DNA of 8,641 nt from positions 1-8,641 of the forward strand of contig DEYT01000064.1 in the NCBI GenBank assembly GCA_002364975.1, in the 5' to 3' direction. The notes beneath the pieces were generated by a model. It had not been told where the DNA came from, did not search any database, and saw nothing but the letters and a program-made list of their open reading frames with translations. The stretch comes from Opitutia bacterium UBA3151. GTDB lineage: Bacteria; Verrucomicrobiota; Verrucomicrobiia; Opitutales; Seribacteraceae. Position numbers and translations under genes: made by a program. Each line of letters starts with the position of its first letter. The stretch's first letter is position 1. Of the stretch, positions 1 through 5,712 are shown in pieces.

Positions 1-378
1 ACTCTAATTGAGATTGAGCGTAAGAAAAATTCCCCCTCCCACGATATCCTTGGTCAAATTGTTTGTAAGGAATGGGGTCTCAATCGTGATGTTGAATCTG
101 TGATCAGATGGCATCATGAAGGAAATCCGGAAAACAGGGAAACTGTGGTGGACCTGGAAATTAATACTCTGATTGATGTGGTGATGGTTGGAAACTGGTT
201 GGCTCACTCGATGAATTTTGGCTTTAGTGGACATCGTTCGGGTAAACTTTTATCAAATGAGGTCCGAGAACGGCTCTCACTCGATAACGAGCAATTAGAT
301 TTCTTCAAAGAAGAAACTCGAGAATCTTTCAAAGATTTTAAGAATTTTTTAAAGTTGATCGAGCGGTCGGTTGTTTAA
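1..378 (+). CDS. HDOD domain-containing protein, C-terminal part (5' end outside window)
   Basis: The open frame runs in from base 1 without a start and ends at TAA 376-378, giving 125 visible residues. Residues 14-39 match the end of an HDOD domain (a degenerate HD-phosphohydrolase fold): His14, a Gly at 18, the 'KEWGL' stretch at 23-27 and the terminal 'HHE' at 38-40. A helical tail rich in Glu, Lys and Phe follows. HDOD proteins are cytoplasmic signalling or regulatory proteins, often fused to response-regulator, GGDEF or EAL modules. Such a partner could lie upstream, but nothing here shows it. The GTG at 100-102 would begin inside the domain, so it is not a believable start. The gene is followed by an 86-bp non-coding leader before gap and is probably a separate transcript. 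The family call rests on the WGL...HH pattern only; the specific function is unknown. Confidence 0.72.
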   Translation, partial: TLIEIERKKNSPSHDILGQIVCKEWGLNRDVESVIRWHHEGNPENRETVVDLEINTLIDVVMVGNWLAHSMNFGFSGHRSGKLLSNEVRERLSLDNEQLDFFKEETRESFKDFKNFLKLIERSVV

Positions 379-400
379 TCGCTATCTTATTGCCTTGCCA

Positions 401-426
401 TTCTGGAGGGTTTATTCATTCCAGAA
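401..426 (+). other. Inverted repeat (hairpin) upstream of gap
   Basis: Perfect 7-bp arms TTCTGGA (401-407) and TCCAGAA (420-426) are separated by 12 nt. The 3' arm shares bases 424-426 with the next hairpin, so the two stems cannot both be fully formed. It may be an operator half-site pair, or an RNA stem that competes with the terminator-like stem. A function is not shown by the sequence. Confidence 0.35.
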
Positions 427-443
427 AGATCAAATCTTTTTTT
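424..443 (+). terminator. Weak AT-rich terminator-like hairpin with T-tract
   Basis: The stem is GAAAGAT (424-430) paired with ATCTTTT (434-440), closed by a CAA loop and one G-U pair. It runs straight into three further Ts (441-443), so the T run is 437-443. It lies 46 bp after the HDOD stop and 21 bp before the gap start. It could end the upstream transcript or act as an attenuator in the gap leader. The stem is short and poor in GC, so intrinsic termination would be weak. Confidence 0.35.
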
Positions 444-464
444 AAACACTAAAAAATAATGTAA

Positions 465-1487
465 ATGGCTACAAAAATAGGTATTAATGGTTTCGGCCGC
501 ATCGGTCGGTTGGTTTTTCGCGCTCTCGTTGATCAAGGTTTACTTGGTAGCGAATTTGAAGTTGTTGCTATCAACGACTTAGTTCCATCAGATAATTTAG
601 CATATCTTTTAAAGTACGATTCAACCCAAGGTAGGTTCAATGGAACGGTTGATGCACCAACCACAGATTCTATCGTAGTTAATGGACATAGCATTAAATG
701 CCTTGCCGTCCGTGAAGGTCCTGCCGCTCTTCCTTGGGGTGATTTAGGAGTTGATATTGTAATCGAATCAACTGGATTATTTGTAGATCAAGAAAAAGCT
801 TCCGGACATTTACAAGCAGGAGCCAAGAAAGTTATTATTTCAGCACCTGCCAAGGGAGATGTTAGAACGATAGTTCTTGGTGTAAATGATGAGCAACTAA
901 CCGCGGATGATCATATCGTTTCAAACGCTTCCTGCACAACCAATTGTCTTGCTCCAATTGTGAAGGTAGTGCTTGAGAATTTTGGCATAACTGAAGGTTT
1001 GATGACAACAGTTCATAGTTACACGGCTACCCAAAAGCCAGTGGACGCTCCTTCCGTAAAGGACTGGAAGGGCGGAAGGGGGGCAGCTATTAATATTATA
1101 CCCTCGACTACAGGTGCCGCAAAAGCTGTGGGTCTGGTTCTGCCTGAAGTTCAGGGTAAATTGACTGGTATGGCCTTTCGTGTGCCAACTCCGACTGTTT
1201 CTGTTGTTGATTTAACCGTGAAGACAGAAAAGTCTACAAGTTATGAAGAAATTTGTGCTAAAATGAAAGAAGCTGCAACAGGTACTTTATCAGGTATTCT
1301 TGAATATACGGAAGATGAAGTTGTTTCCACAGATTTTATTCATTGCCCCGCCTCGTCCATTTTCGACGCTGGATCTGGTATGGGATTGAGTGACACTTTT
1401 TTCAAATTAGTTTCTTGGTACGATAATGAGTGGGGATACAGTAATCGTTGTGTTGATTTGCTCAAAAATGTTTCGAAATTCATTTAA
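465..1487 (+). CDS. gap: Glyceraldehyde-3-phosphate dehydrogenase, NAD-type
   Basis: Cytosolic glycolytic enzyme that oxidises and phosphorylates glyceraldehyde-3-phosphate to 1,3-bisphosphoglycerate with reduction of NAD+. Its 340 residues are the usual full length. The Rossmann motif INGFGRIGR is at 7-15. Asp38 in 'INDL' sits where NAD-preferring enzymes bind the adenosine ribose, which argues against an NADP-specific photosynthetic type. The catalytic box SNASCTTNC (153-161) contains nucleophile Cys157, with partner His184 in 'TTVHSYT'. 'NIIPSTTGAAKAV' (210-222) and the C-terminal 'SWYDNEWGYSNR' (317-328) are canonical. The ATG at 465 places the Rossmann strand directly at the N-terminus. 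There is no Shine-Dalgarno; the start is preceded by an immediate ATG-TAA pair at 459-464. It is the first gene of a gap-pgk-tpiA operon, 52 bp before pgk. No residues are missing. Confidence 0.97.
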   Translation: MATKIGINGFGRIGRLVFRALVDQGLLGSEFEVVAINDLVPSDNLAYLLKYDSTQGRFNGTVDAPTTDSIVVNGHSIKCLAVREGPAALPWGDLGVDIVIESTGLFVDQEKASGHLQAGAKKVIISAPAKGDVRTIVLGVNDEQLTADDHIVSNASCTTNCLAPIVKVVLENFGITEGLMTTVHSYTATQKPVDAPSVKDWKGGRGAAINIIPSTTGAAKAVGLVLPEVQGKLTGMAFRVPTPTVSVVDLTVKTEKSTSYEEICAKMKEAATGTLSGILEYTEDEVVSTDFIHCPASSIFDAGSGMGLSDTFFKLVSWYDNEWGYSNRCVDLLKNVSKFI

Positions 1488-1507
1488 GACAATTCACCAT
1501 CTTTTAT

Positions 1508-1524
1508 TGCAATCTTAGATTGCA
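1508..1524 (+). repeat. Palindromic stem in the gap-pgk spacer
   Basis: Arms TGCAATCT (1508-1515) and AGATTGCA (1517-1524) form a perfect 17-bp palindrome around T1516. A second complementary pair, GACAA (1488-1492) right after the gap stop and TTGTC (1532-1536) just before the pgk ATG, encloses it. The whole spacer could therefore fold in the mRNA. No T-tract follows, so it is not a classical terminator. An mRNA processing or stability element, or translational tuning of pgk, is possible but not shown. Confidence 0.4.
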
Positions 1525-1539
1525 GAAACAGTTGTCATC

Positions 1540-2733
1540 ATGATTAAAACAATAAATGACTCTGCCCTCAGCGGTAAAAGAGTCTTTGTTCGCGTAGACT
1601 TTAATGTGCCTCTAGATTCCGATGGTAAGATTACCGATTTTACCCGAATCAATGCTGCCCTTCCTACAATCAAAAAATTGGTTAAGGATGGAGCCAAGGT
1701 AGTGCTCGCAAGTCATCTTGGGAGACCAAAAGGAGAACGGGTGGATGCTATGAGCCTGAGCCCAGTTGCTCCTGTGCTCGCTGAAAAACTTGGGGTGCCA
1801 GTTTTGTTTATAAATGATTGTATCGGTCCGGATGTTGAGATGGCGGTACAAGAGATGGCGGAAGGACAAGTTGCTCTTCTTGAAAATCTTCGTTTTCACA
1901 AGGGGGAGACCGACAATGACCCCGAATTTGCTAGGCAATTATCGAACTTGGCAGAAGTTTTCGTGAATGATGCCTTTGGCACCGCTCATCGTGCTCATGC
2001 TTCTACTTTCGGGGTGGCTGAACTTCTCCCCACCCGTTACTCAGGCCTTCTTATTGCGAAGGAACTTGAATACCTTGGTCAAAAGACTGACTCTCCCAAT
2101 CGTCCTTTTACCGTAATCCTTGGTGGTGCTAAGGTAAGTGACAAAATCAAGGTTATCGACAAACTATTGGATAAAGCGGATAATATTATTATTGGTGGTG
2201 CGATGGCTTATACCTTTGCTATGGCTGCAGGTAAGAAAGTAGGAGATAGCCTCTGTGAACCTGATAAAGTTCAGCTTGCCTCGGATGCTCTTAGTAAAGC
2301 CAGAGATAAAGGAGTAAGGTTTTTGCTTCCCGTTGATACCCTCATCACCAATTCCCTTGATTTTGGAGCGAAAACTCTAGGTGATACCCAAATCATAGAA
2401 GGTGATATTCCTGACGGCTGGGAAGGAGTCGATATCGGTCCCAAAACGATTGAACTTTATACAGACGCGGTAGCGGGTGCCAAAACCGTACTATGGAACG
2501 GTCCGATGGGAGTTTTTGAAATAACGGACTCAAGCAAAGGAACTTTTGCAGTTGCCGATGCAGTCGCTAAGAGTGACTCTACATCGATTATTGGTGGCGG
2601 AGATAGTGTCAAGGCAATTAACAGTAGTGGTGTTGCCGAGCAGGTTTCCTTTATGAGCACCGGGGGAGGGGCTTCCCTTGAATTTTTAGAAGGTAAGGAA
2701 TTGCCCGGTGTGAAAATTCTAGAACAAGATTAA
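1540..2733 (+). CDS. pgk: Phosphoglycerate kinase
   Basis: Cytosolic kinase that transfers the acyl phosphate of 1,3-bisphosphoglycerate to ADP, giving ATP and 3-phosphoglycerate. Its 397 residues are the normal bacterial length. The N-terminal, substrate-binding half shows the signature RVDFNVPLD (18-26), SHLGRPKG (58-65), ENLRFH (115-120) and NDAFGTAHRAHAS (143-155). The C-terminal, nucleotide-binding half shows GGAKVSDKI (195-203), NGPMGVFE (320-327), GGGDS (352-356) and the closing STGGGASLEFLEG (373-385). All expected motifs are intact. The ATG at 1540 gives the usual short N-terminus before the signature and has no recognisable Shine-Dalgarno. It lies 52 bp after gap, across a palindromic spacer, and 23 bp before tpiA, which supports one transcript for the three genes. 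Confidence 0.97.
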   Translation: MIKTINDSALSGKRVFVRVDFNVPLDSDGKITDFTRINAALPTIKKLVKDGAKVVLASHLGRPKGERVDAMSLSPVAPVLAEKLGVPVLFINDCIGPDVEMAVQEMAEGQVALLENLRFHKGETDNDPEFARQLSNLAEVFVNDAFGTAHRAHASTFGVAELLPTRYSGLLIAKELEYLGQKTDSPNRPFTVILGGAKVSDKIKVIDKLLDKADNIIIGGAMAYTFAMAAGKKVGDSLCEPDKVQLASDALSKARDKGVRFLLPVDTLITNSLDFGAKTLGDTQIIEGDIPDGWEGVDIGPKTIELYTDAVAGAKTVLWNGPMGVFEITDSSKGTFAVADAVAKSDSTSIIGGGDSVKAINSSGVAEQVSFMSTGGGASLEFLEGKELPGVKILEQD

Positions 2734-2756
2734 TTCAACATTTAAAAAATCTAATT

Positions 2757-3524
2757 ATGTCACGAAAATATTTGATCGCAGGAAATTGGAAAATGAACAA
2801 GACGGCTTCAGAAGCCGAGGATTTAGTTGGAGAAATCAACACTTCTGTTGGAAGCCAGACCACAGTGCAGGTTTGCGTGTGTCCAGCTTTCACTGCATTG
2901 GCAAAAACCTCAGAATTGGTGGAACAAACTGAAGTTTTTCTCGGTTCCCAAAATATGAACGCCGAGAGCTCTGGTGCCTACACCGGTGAAATTTCCGCAG
3001 AGATGCTTAGAGATCTTTATGTAAGCTTTGTTATTTTAGGGCATAGTGAGAGAAGACAATATTATGGTGAAATAAGCACTGCGATTAATCTAAAAGTACT
3101 AGCTGCAGTACAAAATAATCTTAAACCCATTTACTGTATAGGGGAAACGCTTGAAGAACGTGAAGCTGGTCAAACTCTTGCTGTTGTTCGCCAACAAGTA
3201 AGGGAAGGTTTAGCTAATTTCCCGACCAATGCAATCGAGCACTTAGTTCTGGCATATGAGCCAGTATGGGCAATTGGAACTGGGAAAACTGCAACTGATG
3301 AAATGGCTCAAGAGGTTCATGCAGACATAAGGCAAGTTTTAGCCGAGATGTTTGGAGAATCCGCATCGGCTTCGGTCAGGATATTATACGGTGGTTCGAT
3401 GAAACCTGATAATGCCCAAAGCCTATTGTCGCAGCCAGATGTAGATGGTGGGTTAATCGGTGGGGCATCTCTTACCTCTAGGGCTTTCTGTGGGATTGTT
3501 GAGGCAGCGCGGGCATTGAGTTAA
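2757..3524 (+). CDS. tpiA: Triosephosphate isomerase
   Basis: Cytosolic TIM-barrel enzyme that interconverts dihydroxyacetone phosphate and glyceraldehyde-3-phosphate, the substrate of the gap product encoded just upstream. Its 255 residues are a standard length. 'AGNWKMNKT' (8-16) supplies Asn10 and Lys12. 'GHSERR' (95-100) carries the catalytic His96. 'AYEPVWAIGTGKTAT' (166-180) carries the catalytic base Glu168 and the flexible phosphate-gripping loop. The phosphate-binding ends 'YGGS' (211-214) and 'GLIGGASL' (232-239) are present. The start ATG sits in an AT-only leader without a Shine-Dalgarno. The gene closes the gap-pgk-tpiA operon. Its stop lies 18 bp from the stop of the convergent bcp gene, and no clear terminator is visible between them. 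Confidence 0.97.
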   Translation: MSRKYLIAGNWKMNKTASEAEDLVGEINTSVGSQTTVQVCVCPAFTALAKTSELVEQTEVFLGSQNMNAESSGAYTGEISAEMLRDLYVSFVILGHSERRQYYGEISTAINLKVLAAVQNNLKPIYCIGETLEEREAGQTLAVVRQQVREGLANFPTNAIEHLVLAYEPVWAIGTGKTATDEMAQEVHADIRQVLAEMFGESASASVRILYGGSMKPDNAQSLLSQPDVDGGLIGGASLTSRAFCGIVEAARALS

Positions 3525-3542
3525 GCACTGATTGCATTGTTT

Positions 3543-4040
3543 TTAAATTATAGAGGTTTTTACGGTTTGTAATAGATCCGAAAGAAATTGTTTTGGGTGA
3601 TCTTTGGCTTTTACCTTAACGTAAGTTTCAATAATGCACCCTGCAGCATCGATATAAAATGATGTTCGGTGGATACCATCAAAGACTTTTCCCATAAATT
3701 TCTTTTCCCCAAAGACCCCGAAAGACTTGGCGATCTTGAAATCTGGATCGAGAAGCAGAGGGAATGGAAGTTCTAATTTGCTGCGGAATTTCTGATGAGA
3801 AGCTTGGTCCCCGCCTGAGATCCCTAGAATAATGACATTTTCTTCTCTGAATTCTTTCATTAAATCCCTGAACCCACATGCCTGGATAGTGCATCCAGGA
3901 GTGTGGTCTCTGGGGTAGAAATAGAGAAGATACTTTGAACCTAGTAGACCAGATTTACTATACTTAATTCCTTGATCATCTGTAGTTTCAAATTCAGGGG
4001 CTCGTCTACCAATTGAGATTGGCTTGATTTTAGAACTCAT
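3543..4040 (-). CDS. bcp: Thioredoxin-dependent peroxiredoxin, Bcp/PrxQ type
   Basis: Thiol peroxidase of the AhpC/TSA-like Bcp (PrxQ) family, reducing hydrogen peroxide and organic hydroperoxides with electrons normally supplied by thioredoxin. With the ATG at 4040 it has 165 residues; an in-frame TTG one codon upstream is a weaker choice. The active-site motif PxxxTxxC is intact: Pro43, Thr47 and peroxidatic Cys50 in 'HTPGCT'. Cys55 lies five residues later ('CTIQAC'), the spacing of the resolving Cys in atypical two-Cys Bcp proteins. Arg125 in 'HRTSFYID' fits the conserved active-site Arg. No signal peptide is seen, so it should be cytoplasmic. The start overlaps the yhbY stop by 11 bp, implying translational coupling. 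It is the last gene of the minus-strand operon and the only intact peroxiredoxin in the window. Confidence 0.9.
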   Translation of the reverse strand: MSSKIKPISIGRRAPEFETTDDQGIKYSKSGLLGSKYLLYFYPRDHTPGCTIQACGFRDLMKEFREENVIILGISGGDQASHQKFRSKLELPFPLLLDPDFKIAKSFGVFGEKKFMGKVFDGIHRTSFYIDAAGCIIETYVKVKAKDHPKQFLSDLLQTVKTSII

Positions 4041-4299
4041 CAACCAGACAAAAGCTTGCAGTTCTTCCTACAGTTGAAATGTGGCTTAGACCTAAGGTTT
4101 GAGCAAATGCTTGAGTTTGTTCCTTTCGTTTCCTTTTGTCTGCATCTAAGGAAACTTTAATCATCTTATCAACTGAAATAACTTTCTTGGCTTCTTCCAA
4201 GAAGTTTGAAGACAGCCCTTTTTTTCCAAGTTTTAGGTCCACTTTTCTAGTCTTAAGGACAGACTTAATCTTTCCTCTATCTTTTCCGCTTAAGGTCAT
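4030..4299 (-). CDS. yhbY: CRM-domain (CRS1-YhbY) RNA-binding protein
   Basis: A small basic protein of 89 residues that is essentially one CRM domain, the fold of E. coli YhbY, which associates with pre-50S ribosomal particles, and of plant group II intron splicing factors. Visible hallmarks are the opening 'LSGKDRGKIKSV' (3-14), the GxxG loop 'GKKG' (25-28) expected to contact RNA, 'DKMIKVSL' (44-51) and the closing 'STVGRTASF' (75-83). The domain is complete and close to the family's usual length. The ATG at 4299 overlaps a TGA at 4298-4296, the end of the frame left over from the upstream peroxiredoxin gene. Its own stop overlaps the bcp start. It thus sits tightly packed between two peroxiredoxin genes. 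The expected role is 50S assembly in the cytoplasm; the family call is confident, the exact role inferred. Confidence 0.87.
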   Translation of the reverse strand: MTLSGKDRGKIKSVLKTRKVDLKLGKKGLSSNFLEEAKKVISVDKMIKVSLDADKRKRKEQTQAFAQTLGLSHISTVGRTASFCLVDEF

Positions 4300-4370
4300 G
4301 GCTTTTGCTTAAGATCCAGTAGTTTTTTCAAATCCTGAGAATTACTTTCAGCACGGACTTGCTTGTCCAT
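4296..4370 (-). pseudogene. Severed C-terminal tail of the exported peroxiredoxin
   Basis: Directly after the TGA at 4373-4371 the same frame continues ATG GAC AAG and so on for 24 codons, to the TGA at 4298-4296. The encoded tail starts 'MDKQVRAES' and has a Leu/Lys-rich end, as expected for the last strand and helix of a Bcp-like peroxiredoxin. Its stop overlaps the yhbY ATG as ATGA. Because an ATG follows the TGA at once, reinitiation could still translate this tail and preserve coupling to yhbY, but this is inference. Confidence 0.72.
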
Positions 4371-4862
4371 TCACAAAATCCTTCCTTGTGATGAAATTAC
4401 AAAGGGCCGCCTTTTTGCGGTTACTCCGCGGTGAAGTGAATGTTTCTCGCCAACAATGAAACGATTGACCTTACTCCCTTTATCAATTGGCACACCGAAT
4501 TTGTCCGCTATTTTACCATCAGTATCGGAAAGCATTTTGTAAGAGATTTCGTGTGCTTTCTTAAAAAGGGAAAGGTCTTTAGGTTTGTCCCCGCTTATTC
4601 CAATAACTTCAAAACTTGAAGACTTCCAGAGTTTATGGTCATCCTGAAAGCCGCATGCTTGCTTGGTGAATCCACCAGTCATTGCAGCAGGGTAAAAGAA
4701 TAAGACGATAGCACTTTCCTGGACTGCTTTGGAATAACTCCATCTACTTCCTGTGTCGTCTAATGCAGAAAAAAAAGGAACTTCACAAAAGGTAGTAAAC
4801 CCATAGCTTGTCGAACAAAGAATAGCTGAAATCAGAAATATCTTTAGAGGGGGTAATTTCAT
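4371..4862 (-). CDS. Exported peroxiredoxin-like protein, active-site Cys replaced and C-terminus cut
   Basis: AhpC/TSA (Bcp-like) fold of 163 residues with an N-terminal export signal: Lys2 and Lys7, then a hydrophobic stretch from about Ile8 to Cys16, with cleavage plausible near 'TSYG'. A lipobox is not convincing because Leu precedes Cys16. The family motif PxxxTxxC reads Pro58, Thr62, Phe65 ('MTGGFT'), so the peroxidatic Cys is replaced by Phe (codon TTC, one base from TGC). The presumed resolving Cys70 and active-site Arg152 remain. Translation stops at TGA 4373-4371, right after 'SSQGRIL'. The same frame then continues for 24 sensible codons to a stop overlapping the yhbY start, so the ancestral protein was about 188 residues. 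Peroxidase activity is not expected. It is most likely a decaying gene; a non-catalytic derivative is the alternative. It lies 47 bp downstream of the SDR gene. Confidence 0.8.
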   Translation of the reverse strand: MKLPPLKIFLISAILCSTSYGFTTFCEVPFFSALDDTGSRWSYSKAVQESAIVLFFYPAAMTGGFTKQACGFQDDHKLWKSSSFEVIGISGDKPKDLSLFKKAHEISYKMLSDTDGKIADKFGVPIDKGSKVNRFIVGEKHSLHRGVTAKRRPFVISSQGRIL

Positions 4863-4909
4863 TATTGAATCAAAGGCAAAGATGTTTCTATGTACAAGAA
4901 CTTAGTACA

Positions 4910-5617
4910 TCACCAAGGAATTCTTTCTCCATCTTCTCCAATAAAAATACCGGTTTCCTCATCTGCTAAGCTCTGAAGCACAGAGAGTATCATTGTGACG
5001 GATTGGTCGGTTTCATATTTTGCATTCTTCCCTCCCATATCCGTTTTCACCCAGCCTGGACTCATTGAGATTACTGATATTCCTTTTGGTTTGAGCTCAA
5101 GGGATGTCTGTCTGGTAAGCATATTTAAGGCAGCCTTTGAGCATTGATATGCCAGAGCTCCACCAAGCTGGGTATTGCCGCGTAACTCAATTGATCCCAA
5201 GCGTGAAGAGAGGTTTATAATTCTTGATTTAATATGGCTATTTTGATGAAGAGTTTTGAGGGAATTTCGCATAACCATAAAAGCACCGATCACATTTACT
5301 TCATAAACATCTGCGAAAGATTTTGGTTCCACATTTTCAAAGTCACTCCAATCAATGATGCCTGCATTATTAAAAAGAACTTCAAACTTGAGGTTGGACT
5401 GTAAGAAATCATCAAATGCTATTTCGATGGATTCCTGATTGGTTACATCCATTTCAAATGCAGTGAGGTTATGAAATGATTTAGTCATCGAAAGGAGGTC
5501 CTTTGCATTGCTCTTATTGCGATAACTCGCCCAGACTCGATGCCCAAGTTCAAGGTATCGTTTGGTTATCTCGAAACCAATTCCGCGATTTGCACCTGTA
5601 ACGATTATGTTCTTCAT
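4910..5617 (-). CDS. Short-chain dehydrogenase/reductase (SDR), C-factor/sniffer-like
   Basis: A classical SDR, a cytosolic NAD(P)(H)-dependent oxidoreductase of unknown substrate. With the ATG at 5617 it has 235 residues and opens straight into the first Rossmann strand. An upstream in-frame TTG at 5653 would add 12 residues of no apparent value. The cofactor motif TGANRGIG is at 7-14, Asp57-Val58 binds adenine, and 'NNAG' is at 83-86. The catalytic set is Asn108, Ser137 or Ser138, Tyr157 and Lys161 (YQCSK). 'PGWVKTDMGG' (187-196) is typical of C-factor/sniffer-type carbonyl reductases. Arg31-Ser-Tyr-Arg33 after the second strand suggests NADPH preference, which is tentative. It is the first gene of the minus-strand cluster, divergent from panB. 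The upstream spacer holds a possible promoter (TTGCCG, 16 bp, TAGAAT at 5653-5626), weak evidence only. Confidence 0.88.
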   Translation of the reverse strand: MKNIIVTGANRGIGFEITKRYLELGHRVWASYRNKSNAKDLLSMTKSFHNLTAFEMDVTNQESIEIAFDDFLQSNLKFEVLFNNAGIIDWSDFENVEPKSFADVYEVNVIGAFMVMRNSLKTLHQNSHIKSRIINLSSRLGSIELRGNTQLGGALAYQCSKAALNMLTRQTSLELKPKGISVISMSPGWVKTDMGGKNAKYETDQSVTMILSVLQSLADEETGIFIGEDGERIPW

Positions 5618-5712
5618 ATCATTGGATTCTACTTCGGCTATTATTTTCGGCAAGGAGAAGTAAGGTTGATTTATCTTTAAATACTAAGGCAAATAGAGTT
5701 TTATAACTTCAC
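5618..5712. promoter_or_regulatory. Divergent promoter region between the SDR gene and panB
   Basis: This 95-bp spacer must carry the start signals for both the minus-strand SDR cluster and panB-gpsA unless they are read from elsewhere. On the minus strand, TTGCCG (5653-5648), a 16-bp spacer and TAGAAT (5631-5626) resemble a sigma-70 promoter, but would give a leader of only a few bases. On the plus strand, TATAAC at 5702-5707 lies too near the panB ATG, with no matching -35 box. The position is strong; the individual boxes are weak. Confidence 0.4.

Noticed and set aside
379..464. Known-class riboswitch in the gap leader
   Set aside because: The 86 bp lacks a recognisable aptamer core. Only two short hairpins are visible.
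3525..3550. Bidirectional terminator between tpiA and bcp
   Set aside because: Only a 3-bp GCA/TGC pairing and a short T-run are visible, too weak to call.
3543..4043. bcp start at the TTG one codon upstream (4043)
   Set aside because: The ATG at 4040 is adjacent, in the same frame and gives a normal N-terminus. TTG adds one residue without support.
4371..4373. Selenocysteine at the internal TGA of the peroxiredoxin
   Set aside because: Selenoprotein peroxiredoxins carry Sec at the peroxidatic position, not near the C-terminus, and that position here is Phe. I see no obvious strong hairpin just after the TGA.
4371..4373. Alternative genetic code with TGA as a sense codon
   Set aside because: TGA ends panB (6700-6702) and queH (8400-8402) exactly where those families end, and Trp is written TGG throughout.
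5618..5653. SDR start at the upstream TTG (5653)
   Set aside because: It adds 12 residues before the Rossmann strand without a ribosome-binding site. SDRs of this type begin a few residues before TGxxxGIG.
5702..5707. TATAAC as the -10 box of panB
   Set aside because: It is 5 bp from the ATG and has no -35 partner at a suitable distance.
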